Shown piece after piece: positions 1 through 8,806 of a stretch of 10,996 bases of DNA. The first letter of the stretch is position 1; each line of letters starts with the position of its first letter. The translations under genes were made by a program, and so were the position numbers. Under the pieces are notes generated by a model. It worked only from the letters and a program-made list of their open reading frames with translations. It was not told where the DNA came from and did no database searches. The stretch comes from Sphingomonas sp. Lineage in GTDB: Bacteria > Pseudomonadota > Alphaproteobacteria > Sphingomonadales > Sphingomonadaceae. The stretch spans positions 1 through 10,996 of the forward strand of contig JAICVC010000061.1 in the NCBI GenBank assembly GCA_025935515.1, in the 5' to 3' direction.

Positions 1-695
1 GCGGTCAGCAGCTCGGCCGCCTCGCGCACGCTCGCCGTCATCGGCCCGGCGGTGTCCTGGCTATGGCTGATCGGCACGATGTGCGTCCGGCTGACGAGGC
101 CGACGGTTGGCTTCAGTCCGACGATCCCGTTGATCGAGGCCGGGCAGGTCACCGAACCGTCGGTCTCGGTCCCGATCGCCAGCCGCACCAGCCCGGCCGC
201 GACCGCGGCGCCGCTTCCGCTCGACGAGCCGCATGGGTTGCGGTCCAGCGCCCAGGGATTGCGCGTCTGGCCGCCGACCGCGCTCCAGCCTGAGATCGAG
301 CGGTTCGAACGGATGTTAGCCCACTCGCTGAGGTTGGTCTTGCCGATGATTACGGCCCCCGCCGCGCGGAGCTTCGCCACCAGCGGCGCATCGCGATTGG
401 TGACATTGTTCGAGAGCGCGAGGCTGCCCGCCGTCGTCGGCAGGGACCCCGCGCTCTCGATATTGTCCTTGATCAGCACCGGCTGGCCGGCGAGCGGCCC
501 GCGCAGATTGCCGGCATCCACCCGGCGCGCCTGGTCGATCGCGGTCGGGTCGACGGCGATGACAGAGCGAAGGCCGGGATCGATCCGGGCGATCCGCTCG
601 AGCGCACCGCGGACATTGGCTTCGGCGGGTCGAGGCTGCGCTGACGCCGACGATGCGATGATCAACAGTGAAGTCGCGAGTAGCCGCCAGCGCAT
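1..695 (-). CDS. Secreted amidase of the amidase-signature family, N-terminal part (runs off the window edge)
   Basis: Only the first 231 residues lie in the window; the family is usually about 450-550 residues, so roughly half is missing. The start is ATG at 695-693, preceded by a strong GAGGAGG ribosome site about 5-6 nt upstream. Residues 1-19 form a signal peptide ending Ala-Ser-Ala, so the enzyme is probably periplasmic. The Ser-cisSer-Lys triad of amidase-signature hydrolases is visible: Lys76 in LIKDN, the cis-Ser in the Gly/Ser-rich stretch GSSSGSG (156-162, probably Ser158), and the nucleophile Ser181 in TETDGS. It should hydrolyse a carboxamide to acid and ammonia; the substrate cannot be read from the sequence. 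It starts 19 bp after the M61 aminopeptidase gene on the same strand, so the two are probably co-transcribed. GatA is less likely because of the signal peptide. Confidence 0.93.
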   Translation of the reverse strand, partial: MRWRLLATSLLIIASSASAQPRPAEANVRGALERIARIDPGLRSVIAVDPTAIDQARRVDAGNLRGPLAGQPVLIKDNIESAGSLPTTAGSLALSNNVTNRDAPLVAKLRAAGAVIIGKTNLSEWANIRSNRSISGWSAVGGQTRNPWALDRNPCGSSSGSGAAVAAGLVRLAIGTETDGSVTCPASINGIVGLKPTVGLVSRTHIVPISHSQDTAGPMTASVREAAELLT

Positions 696-714
696 TAGCC
701 CCTCCTCACATCGG

Positions 715-2646
715 TCAGCGCGGCGCGAGCAGGGCGTCGAGCGTACCCGGTCCTTTGCCGACCTTCTGCAGCCGCGGATAGCGCAGGCCGCCGTGCCAAT
801 CGAGCTTCACGGTTCGGTAGACATCGCCGTCGTGGATCAGCAGCTCGGGCGCCGGACCGTTGCCGGCTGCGGCCCTGATCGCCGCTTTCAGCGCATCGCC
901 GTCGAAATCGCGGCCATTCACTGCGGTGACCTGCGAGCCCACGGTAATGCCGGCATTGAACGCCGGACCGTCCCACAGCACGCTCGAGATCTTGCCGTCA
1001 TTGCCGACCACGAACCCGCCCGAATAAGTGAGGTCGTTGTTCTTGGCGGACTTCTCGGCGCTCTTGATCCACTTGGTCGGCTCGGGCGTGAAGACGAGCG
1101 TGTAGCCGCCCTGGCTGATGCCCTCCAGCGGGGGCGAGGCGGCGACGTCATAAACTCTCCGCTGCAGATAGCTGCGCCAGTCGTAGGGCTGCACCTTGTT
1201 CAGCGTCGCTGCGAGATCGTCGAAAGTGTAGGTGAGCTCGCCGTAGTCGCGATCGCGCATGCCGTAGAAGGCCTTGGCGAAATCGTCGATCGAGCGCTTG
1301 CCGCCGGACTGCTGCCGGATGATGCGGTCGACGTCGATCCAGATCAGCTGGCCCTCGCTGTAATAATCCTCGCTTCGCTGCCAGCTGCGCCACGGCTGCG
1401 GCGCTCGGCCGGCGGCGGTCGGGTCGTTGGTGGTGTCGACCAGCGGCCGCCAGACGCGTCCGGGGGTCCCGGTGCTGTAGGTCGCGGCGGTCGATGCAAT
1501 CGCGTCGAGCGTGTCCTGCTTCGACAGCATCCCCGAGCGCGCGCCGAGCACATAGCCCCAGAACTGATCCTGCCCCTCGTAGACCCACAGCAGCGAGCCC
1601 TCCATCGGCACCGTATTGTAGTCAGGGGTCCAGAGGTCGGCGGGACGGCGGTACTTGCCGCTCCAGCTGTGCGAATATTCATGGGGCAGCAGGTTGCGCT
1701 CGCGAAGCTTGTTCTCCCAGTCGGTGAAATAGCCGCGTTTGACCCCATTCTCGGAGCTGCGGTGATGCTCGAGCCCGATGCCGCCGAGGTTGTTCGAGAT
1801 GGTCAGCAGCAGATTGTAATGATCGTAATGCTGCGCGCCGAAGGTCTTCAGGGCCTGCTCCACCAGCCGTTTGTGCGCCGCGATCTGCTCGGGCGTTGCC
1901 GCCAGCTCGGCCGGCGTGTCGCCGATGACGTCGAGCGTCACGTCGCCGCTGAGCGGGATCGAGCGATGATAGGCACCGGCGATCAGCGGCGAATCCACCA
2001 GGATTTCATAGCTTGTGACCGGATAGTCGACGCGGCCGGCGGCCTGCGCGTTCGGACGCAGCGCAGTCGCCACCTTCCAGCCGCTCGGCACGATCACCGA
2101 CGCCTGCACCGGGATTTGCCGGACGTAATATCCGGCGGGATACATCGACAGCGACAGCCACTGGATGCTCGACATTTCCGGGGTCATCACCGTCCGGCCC
2201 TGGTTGTCGGCGGTCGATGAGACGTACTGGAACTCGACATCGACGGCGGTGGCCCCTTGCGGCACCGTGACGTGGAACGCGAACACGTCGAGCGGATCGC
2301 GCATCCACTTCAACGGCTGGCCATTGGCGCTGAACCGGATTCCGGTGACGTTCTTGATGTCTCCCCGGGGGCTGTGTCCGCCCGGCACCCATTTGGGATA
2401 GAGCATGACTAGGTCTCCGGCGGCGGTGACGGGCACCCGCTCCCTGATCCGGAAGATTCCGCGCGTGACGTCGGTCGCGTCGACGGTCAGCTGGACGGTG
2501 CCCGGGAACGGCACGTCGCGCGCGGCCGGCACGCGCGTCGGCTTGGAGTAGGCTTCGGGCTTGCTGTTGAGCGGCGGAACGAGCTGCGCCGCGGCAGCAC
2601 CCGAAAGGCAGGATGACAGAATCAAGGCCAGCGCAACTCTGCGCAT
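715..2646 (-). CDS. M61 family glycyl aminopeptidase with PDZ domain, secreted
   Basis: A zinc metallopeptidase of family M61, whose type enzyme is the glycyl aminopeptidase of Sphingomonas capsulata; it removes N-terminal Gly or Ala from peptides. About 643 residues, normal for the family. Residues 1-20 are a signal peptide ending Ala-Ala-Ala-Ala, indicating a periplasmic or exported enzyme. An N-terminal beta-rich M61 domain spans about 40-220. The catalytic domain shows GLEHH (291-295), the zinc motif HEYSH (322-326) and a likely third zinc ligand, Glu357 in WVYEGQ. The family-typical YYSEGQ follows at about 427-432. A PDZ domain lies at about 535-615, with the GxxxGS turn near 565-570. 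The ATG at 2646 has GGAG about 8 nt upstream. The amidase gene follows after 19 bp. Generic annotation as 'PDZ domain protein' would describe the same protein. Confidence 0.95.
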   Translation of the reverse strand: MRRVALALILSSCLSGAAAAQLVPPLNSKPEAYSKPTRVPAARDVPFPGTVQLTVDATDVTRGIFRIRERVPVTAAGDLVMLYPKWVPGGHSPRGDIKNVTGIRFSANGQPLKWMRDPLDVFAFHVTVPQGATAVDVEFQYVSSTADNQGRTVMTPEMSSIQWLSLSMYPAGYYVRQIPVQASVIVPSGWKVATALRPNAQAAGRVDYPVTSYEILVDSPLIAGAYHRSIPLSGDVTLDVIGDTPAELAATPEQIAAHKRLVEQALKTFGAQHYDHYNLLLTISNNLGGIGLEHHRSSENGVKRGYFTDWENKLRERNLLPHEYSHSWSGKYRRPADLWTPDYNTVPMEGSLLWVYEGQDQFWGYVLGARSGMLSKQDTLDAIASTAATYSTGTPGRVWRPLVDTTNDPTAAGRAPQPWRSWQRSEDYYSEGQLIWIDVDRIIRQQSGGKRSIDDFAKAFYGMRDRDYGELTYTFDDLAATLNKVQPYDWRSYLQRRVYDVAASPPLEGISQGGYTLVFTPEPTKWIKSAEKSAKNNDLTYSGGFVVGNDGKISSVLWDGPAFNAGITVGSQVTAVNGRDFDGDALKAAIRAAAGNGPAPELLIHDGDVYRTVKLDWHGGLRYPRLQKVGKGPGTLDALLAPR

Positions 2647-2806
2647 TCGAACAACTCCCCGAAAATGATGGGCTAACCAAAGATGAGGTGTCCGTGTACC
2701 GCCAAATGCCCGCGCGGCCAGTCCCTTTGTCGGCAGCAGTCGGCACTTTGTCGAAGGTCATTTGGTTGTCAGCGCTGGTTCACGTCGTGCCGCTAGCGGG
2801 GAGTAG
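2647..2806. promoter_or_regulatory. Divergent spacer between the M61 operon and the TonB-dependent receptor gene
   Basis: These 160 bp separate two divergent envelope genes and must hold both promoters unless transcription starts further upstream. I see no convincing -35/-10 pair on either strand. Ribosome sites are present at both ends: GGGGAG for the M61 gene, and GGGGAG just before the receptor ATG at 2807. A pair of 8 bp direct repeats lies in the middle and could be an operator. Confidence 0.5.
2725..2753. repeat. Direct repeat CTTTGTCG x2, 21 bp period
   Basis: CTTTGTCG occurs at 2725-2732 and again at 2746-2753. The starts are exactly 21 bp apart, about two helical turns, so a dimeric or tandem-binding regulator would meet both on the same DNA face. 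A GTCGGC lies between them and copy one also continues as GTCGGC. Chance occurrence in GC-rich DNA is possible; no regulator family is recognised. Confidence 0.35.
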
Positions 2807-5341
2807 ATGACCAGCCGTTCCTTGCTGCTGACTAGCGCAGCCATTCTTTTTCCATTGGCTCCGTTGGCGGCGCAGCAGCAGGCTGTCCCCGAACCCGCGC
2901 CGACCACGGCACCGGCGGCGGCACCGCGGACCGCGACGGCTCAGGCGCCGGGCGAAGAGTATGGCGAAGAGGAAGAGATCGTCATCACCGGCGCCAAGCC
3001 GCGCGGCTCGGTGGTCGGCGATATCCCCGCCGAAAACACGCTCGATGCGCGCGACGTCCGCGCGACGGGTGCAACCAGCGTTACCGAGCTGCTCGACGCG
3101 ATCGCCCCGCAGATCGGCAGCGCGCGGGGCCGCGGCGGCGAACGCCCGGTGCTGCTCCTGAACGGCCAGCGCATCTCGGGCTTCCGCGAGCTTCGCGACA
3201 TCCCGACCGAAGCGATCCAGCGCGTCGAGATTCTGCCCGAAGAAGTCGCGCTCAAATACGGCTATCGCGCCGACCAGAAAGTCGTGAACTTCGTGCTTCG
3301 CCAGCGCTTCCGTTCGACCACCGCGCAAGTCGGCGGAGGCGTCGCGACCGCCGGCGGCTACGCGACCGGAAACGCGGACATCACGCGCTTCCTCGTCCAG
3401 CGCAACGGGCGCACGACCTACAATCTGCACGCGACCGGCAATTCGATGCTGACCGAGGATGAGCGCGACATCCGCCTCGACCCAGCCCCGGCCGCGGGCA
3501 CCACCGAGCAAGGGCTCGCCGCGCGTTCGCTGATCGGGACCAAGCGCGACTTGCGCGGGTCGGCGACCTTCAACCGCAACATCTTCGGCAACGTCTCGGC
3601 AACGCTCAACACCGAGCTCGAACATGTTGAAGGCCGCTCGCTGATCGGGCTCAACGAGAGCCTGCTCGAGCCTCTGGCGCGCGACAGCGACACCAACAGC
3701 GCGCACGCCGGGATCGCGCTCAATGGCCAGACAAGGTCGCAATGGAAGTGGACTTTGACCGGCAACGCCGATGTCGCGCGGAGCACCACCCGCACGGATC
3801 GCGACAATGCCGCCTTCCCGACCGACCGCGCGCGCGAAACGACGGCGTCGGGCGATCTCACCGCGACCGCCAACGGCAATCTGTTCAAGCTGCCGGCCGG
3901 CAATGCCAGCACCACGCTGACGATCGGCGGGGCGACGCAGCATCTCGACGCGAGCCGCTCGCGGCTCGATGCCCGCACCGACAACTCGCTGTCGCGGACG
4001 ACGGGCAATGCGGCGATCAACCTCGACCTGCCGGTCTCGCGCCGCGGCCGCGGCTTCAGCGCGCTCGGCAATCTCACGCTCAACGCCAATGCCGAGGTCG
4101 ACCAGCTGTCGGACTTTGGTACGCTGACGACGGTCGGCGCCGGCGCGAACTTCTCGCCGGTCGAGCGATTGAACTTCATCACCAGCTGGACCCGCGAGGA
4201 GGGCGCGCCGACGATCAACCAGCTCGGCGACCCGGTGCTCGACACGCCCGGCAGCCGAATCTTCGACTTCACCACCGGCCAGACCGTGCTGGTCGACGCG
4301 ATCACCGGCGGCAACCCGGACCTAAAGGCCGACCGGCGAAGCGTGTGGAAGCTCGGCGCCAACTGGCAGCCGTGGCAGAATACCGATCTGCGCCTGCGCG
4401 CCGATTACGTGCACTCGACCATCGACCGGCCGATTTCCAATATCAGCGTCACTCCGGCGATCGAGGCCGCCTTTCCCGAGCGGTTCGTCCGCAACGGTTC
4501 GGGCGATCTTGTCAGCGTCGACTTGCGGCCGATCAATTTCGACCAGGCCCGCAAGGAAACGCTGAGGATCGGCTTCGACTTCACCAAGCCGCTGAAGTCG
4601 CGCCGGCCGTCGCAGGCGGTGCTCGACCAAATGCGCGCCCAGTTCGGCTTCGGCCAGCGGGGAGGCGGGCAGGGGAGCGCCGGTGCGGCATCTCCTCCTG
4701 CTGGACCGCGTCCGGAAGGCGGCGGTGGCCGCGGCTTCGGGGGACGCGGCGGCGGTGGCGGCTTCTTCGGCGGCGGCGGTCAAAATCGCGGGCGGATCCA
4801 GTTCTCGCTGACCGACACCATCACCTTCGAGGACAAGGTGCGGATCGCGCCCGGCGGCCCCGTGCTCGACTATCTCCACGGCGACGCCGCCAATTCTTCC
4901 GGCGGCACTCCCCGCCACAACGTCCAGGCGCAGGCCGGCTGGTTCAACAACGGCCTCGGAGCGCGCCTCGCCGCCAACTGGCGCAGCGGGACCAGAGTCA
5001 GCACCCTGACCGGCGACGACCTGCATTTCTCGTCGCTCGGCACCTTCGACCTCCGGCTGTTCGCCAACCCCGGCGACATCCCGGAGTTGGTGGTCAAGCA
5101 TCCGTGGCTGCGCGGCACCCAGGTGCGGTTGGAGGTCAACAACATGTTCAACAGCCGGCCCAGGGTCCGCGATGCCGCCGGCATCGTGCCGCTCAACTAC
5201 CAGCCCGACCTGCTCGACCCGCTCGGCCGGACGATCATGATCAGCTTCCGCAAGCTGTTCCTGCCCTCGCCGAGCGCGATGCGGCAGATGTTCCAGCGCG
5301 AACGTCAGGAGCAGCAGCGCTCGACGCCGACCACGCGCTGA
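2807..5341 (+). CDS. TonB-dependent outer-membrane receptor with Gly/Arg-rich insert
   Basis: An 844-residue outer-membrane active transporter, energised by TonB-ExbBD; the ligand is unknown. The signal peptide is residues 1-22 (ending Leu-Ala-Ala), followed by a Pro/Ala-rich linker (23-50) and a TonB-box-like EEIVITG (56-62). The plug domain runs from about 68 to 165, with LLLNGQRISG (116-125), IQRVEILP (137-144) and VVNFVL (159-164), the counterpart of the usual plug-end VVNIVT. The rest is a long beta-barrel with many alternating short strands and Asn/Asp-rich turns. Residues about 614-662 are low complexity and very rich in Gly with Arg and Phe. The barrel appears to end at ISFRKLF (812-818), and a charged 26-residue tail follows. 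The ATG at 2807 is preceded by GGGGAG. It is divergent from the M61/amidase operon, which suggests peptide or amide uptake by context only. It lies 37 bp before hisS with no terminator stem seen. Confidence 0.9.
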   Translation: MTSRSLLLTSAAILFPLAPLAAQQQAVPEPAPTTAPAAAPRTATAQAPGEEYGEEEEIVITGAKPRGSVVGDIPAENTLDARDVRATGATSVTELLDAIAPQIGSARGRGGERPVLLLNGQRISGFRELRDIPTEAIQRVEILPEEVALKYGYRADQKVVNFVLRQRFRSTTAQVGGGVATAGGYATGNADITRFLVQRNGRTTYNLHATGNSMLTEDERDIRLDPAPAAGTTEQGLAARSLIGTKRDLRGSATFNRNIFGNVSATLNTELEHVEGRSLIGLNESLLEPLARDSDTNSAHAGIALNGQTRSQWKWTLTGNADVARSTTRTDRDNAAFPTDRARETTASGDLTATANGNLFKLPAGNASTTLTIGGATQHLDASRSRLDARTDNSLSRTTGNAAINLDLPVSRRGRGFSALGNLTLNANAEVDQLSDFGTLTTVGAGANFSPVERLNFITSWTREEGAPTINQLGDPVLDTPGSRIFDFTTGQTVLVDAITGGNPDLKADRRSVWKLGANWQPWQNTDLRLRADYVHSTIDRPISNISVTPAIEAAFPERFVRNGSGDLVSVDLRPINFDQARKETLRIGFDFTKPLKSRRPSQAVLDQMRAQFGFGQRGGGQGSAGAASPPAGPRPEGGGGRGFGGRGGGGGFFGGGGQNRGRIQFSLTDTITFEDKVRIAPGGPVLDYLHGDAANSSGGTPRHNVQAQAGWFNNGLGARLAANWRSGTRVSTLTGDDLHFSSLGTFDLRLFANPGDIPELVVKHPWLRGTQVRLEVNNMFNSRPRVRDAAGIVPLNYQPDLLDPLGRTIMISFRKLFLPSPSAMRQMFQRERQEQQRSTPTTR

Positions 5342-5378
5342 TTCCGCATTTTCGATTTTTGTGCTTAAGCGCGCGGCA

Positions 5379-6661
5379 ATGACGCCGGTTCAGCCCGTTC
5401 GGGGCACGCAAAGCCTGCTTGGAGAAGACGCCGACCGCCTCGCCGCGGTGGTCGCCGCGTTCGATCGCGTGCGCCGTTTGTTTGGCTTCAGGCGGGTCGA
5501 GGTTCCGACGATCGAGCACACGGCCGTGTTCGCTCGGACCATCGGCGAAACCACCGACGTCGTGTCCAAGGAAATGTATTCGTTCGAGGACCGCGGCGGG
5601 GAATCGATCACGCTTCGGCCCGAATTCACCGCCGGCATCTGCCGCGCCTATTTGAGCGAAGGCTGGCAGCAATATGCGCCGTTGAAGCTCGCCACGCACG
5701 GCTCCGCATTCCGCTACGAGCGCCCGCAGAAGGGCCGCTTCCGCGAGTTCCACCAGCTCGACGCCGAGATCATCGGCGCCGGCGAGCCGCAGGCCGACGT
5801 CGAGTTGCTCGCCTTCGCCGACCAGCTGCTGAACGAGCTTGGCATCACCGGCACGATCCTGAAGCTCAACACGCTCGGCGATCCGGAAACGCGCGCCGCA
5901 TGGCGCGATGCGCTCTACGAACATTTCCGGGGGCACGCGTCGGCGCTCAGCGAGGACAGCCAGACGCGGCTCGAGCGCAACCCACTCAGGATCCTCGACA
6001 GCAAGGCGCACCAAGACTGGCCGGTGATCGACAGCGCGCCGGCGATCGACGAGTTTTTGACCAGCGAAGCCGCGGACTTCTTCGGCAACGTGACCGCCGG
6101 CCTCGACGCCGCGGACATCGCGTGGGAGCGCGCGCCGCGCCTCGTTCGCGGGCTAGATTATTACCGCCACAGCGCGTTCGAATTCGTCACGGACCAGCTC
6201 GGTGCGCAGGGCACCGTGCTCGCAGGCGGGCGCTACGACGGGCTCATCGAGGCGCTTGGCGGACCGCACACGCCCGCGGTCGGCTGGGCTGCGGGTATTG
6301 AGCGCCTGGCGATGATGATCGACACACCTCAAAAAGAACGGCCGTTGATCGCCGTAATTCCTGATTCACCCTCAGTGGAGGACTTGGCCCAAAAGGCCGT
6401 TGCCCACCTGCGGAAGGCCGGTCTCGCAAGCTCGATTGCGCTCGCTGGAAGCTCGAAAAGACGCAACGAAATAGCGAGCCGCGAAGACGTGATGATCAAG
6501 CTGTTCATACGGCAACGGGACGATCCACGTGGAGCTCTTCACGCCAGTTATTTCAGTACGTCATTCTCTAATGCGGAGCAGGAAGAGGTCACAGGTCGCA
6601 TCCAAGAAGCGTTGGGTGAGCTCTTTGGCTGGAAGATTGGCAGCCAAGGCTGGAATCGTCC

Positions 6662-6665
<4 letters not shown>
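5379..6665 (+). CDS. hisS: Histidyl-tRNA synthetase
   Basis: A cytoplasmic class II synthetase that charges tRNA-His with histidine using ATP. With ATG 5379 it has 428 residues, normal for the bacterial enzyme. The start gives the family-typical N-terminus with PVRGTQ at 5-10. An in-frame GTG at 5361 would add six residues; neither start has a clear ribosome site, so the start is uncertain. Class II motif 2 is at 111-125 (FRYERP, Arg112). The histidine-specific loop is LVRGLDYY (255-262) with Arg257. Motif 3 is GWAAGIERL (302-310) with Arg309. The C-terminal anticodon-binding domain (about 322-428) is collinear with the family but weakly conserved: GSSKRR replaces the usual G-N-L-K-[KR]-R, and the following Ala-Asn-Lys segment is not recognisable. 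Its DNA is also lower in GC. The TGA stop overlaps the prfA GTG by 4 bp. Confidence 0.96.
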
Positions 6666-7743
<1,078 letters not shown>

Positions 7744-7747
<4 letters not shown>

Positions 7748-8571
7748 AAGCAATTGCCCGCGCGCTGGACGACGCCACGCACCAACTGAGCAGGACCAGC
7801 GATACGCCACGGCTCGATGCCGAGCTGCTCATGGCCGAAGCGCTGCACATCGATCGCGACCGGCTGATCCTGTCGCCGCCCGACCGCGATGTGCCGAAGC
7901 GCTTCCATTCCATGGTGAAGCGTCGCCTGAAAGGCGAGCCGGTGGCCTACATCACCGGCCGGCGCGCCTTCTGGAACATCGACCTCCATGTCGGTCCCGG
8001 AGTGCTCGTGCCGCGGCCGGACTCCGAAGTGCTGATCGCTTCGGCGATCGAGCATTTCGAAGCCAATGGCGCCCCGCGGCGGATCCTCGATCTCGGGACT
8101 GGGCCCGGCACCTTGCTGCTCGCCGCGCTCGATATCTGGCCCGGGGCGACCGGCGTCGGCATCGACGTTTCGCGCCGCGCCTTGTCCTACGCGGCGGCCA
8201 ACGCGCGCCGGCTCGGGTTCGAAAAGCGGCTCAAGTTCAAGATCGGCAACTGGGCGGTAGGGGTCGACGAGAGCTTCGATCTCATTCTCTGCAACCCGCC
8301 TTATGTGGCCGAAGGCGCCGAGCTTGGCCCAGGCGTCCGCGAATATGAGCCCGACGAAGCGCTGTTTGCCGGCGAGAAGGGTCTCGATGCCTATGCCGAG
8401 CTGGCGCCGCAGCTGCCGCGGTTGCTCAACGAAAAAGGACTTGCTGCGGTCGAAATCGGCCACGATCAGGCGAAGGCCGTGCCGCCGTTGCTGGCCCGCG
8501 ACGGCCTCAGGCCCCGCGTCGTCAACGATTTCGCGGATCGGCCCCGAGCGGTGCTCCTGACCTGGAATTAA
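7744..8571 (+). CDS. prmC: Release factor glutamine N5-methyltransferase
   Basis: Transfers a methyl group from S-adenosylmethionine to the Gln of the GGQ motif in release factors 1 and 2, which speeds peptide release. It has 275 residues, close to the usual ~277. A small N-terminal helical domain (about 1-75) binds the release factor. The methyltransferase domain starts near 85, with PGVLVPRPDSE, the SAM-binding DLGTGPG (116-122) and the catalytic NPPY (184-187), which holds the substrate amide. All key motifs are intact. The start is GTG 7744, overlapping the prfA stop as GTGA, with only a weak purine-rich GAAGAAG upstream. Its position directly after its substrate gene prfA supports the assignment. 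The gene ends in TAA at 8569-8571. Confidence 0.97.
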
Positions 8572-8806
8572 CCCGCCGTTGGTCGAATTAGCTTGGCATC
8601 CGCGCCGTCGCGCACTACATCAATGGCCTGGGCCGGGCCCGCTCCAGATCAACTGACGAGCGCTCCTGTCCCAACCCCGACACAATCGGCCGTTCACTTC
8701 GCGCTTTGCGCCAGGACCGGAACGAGAAGGTCAGAGCTGACGCATCTGCGTCGCCCTGCCCGACTGAGGCGAAGGGGCTAATAGACACTGCGTAAGGACG
8801 GTGGAT
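8572..8806. other. Spacer between prmC and the DUF4167 gene
   Basis: These 235 bp hold no convincing gene. A 62-codon open frame at 8593-8781 has no recognisable domain and no ribosome site. A GC-rich stretch near 8627-8640 is self-complementary only with a one-base loop and has no T-run, so no terminator is called. A plain AAGGA ribosome site sits at 8794-8798. A promoter for the DUF4167 gene may lie here but I cannot point to it. Confidence 0.4.

Noticed and set aside
52..2220. A 722-codon open frame on the plus strand antisense to the amidase and M61 genes
   Set aside because: It has no recognisable domain and an Arg/Ala/His-rich composition typical of shadow frames in GC-rich DNA; the opposite strand encodes two complete sets of family motifs.
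3742..5382. A 546-codon plus-strand frame inside the receptor gene
   Set aside because: It is a +1 shadow of the receptor, very rich in Arg and Ala, with no ribosome site or domain.
8627..8640. A GC-rich terminator after prmC
   Set aside because: The stem would need a one-base loop and no T-run follows.
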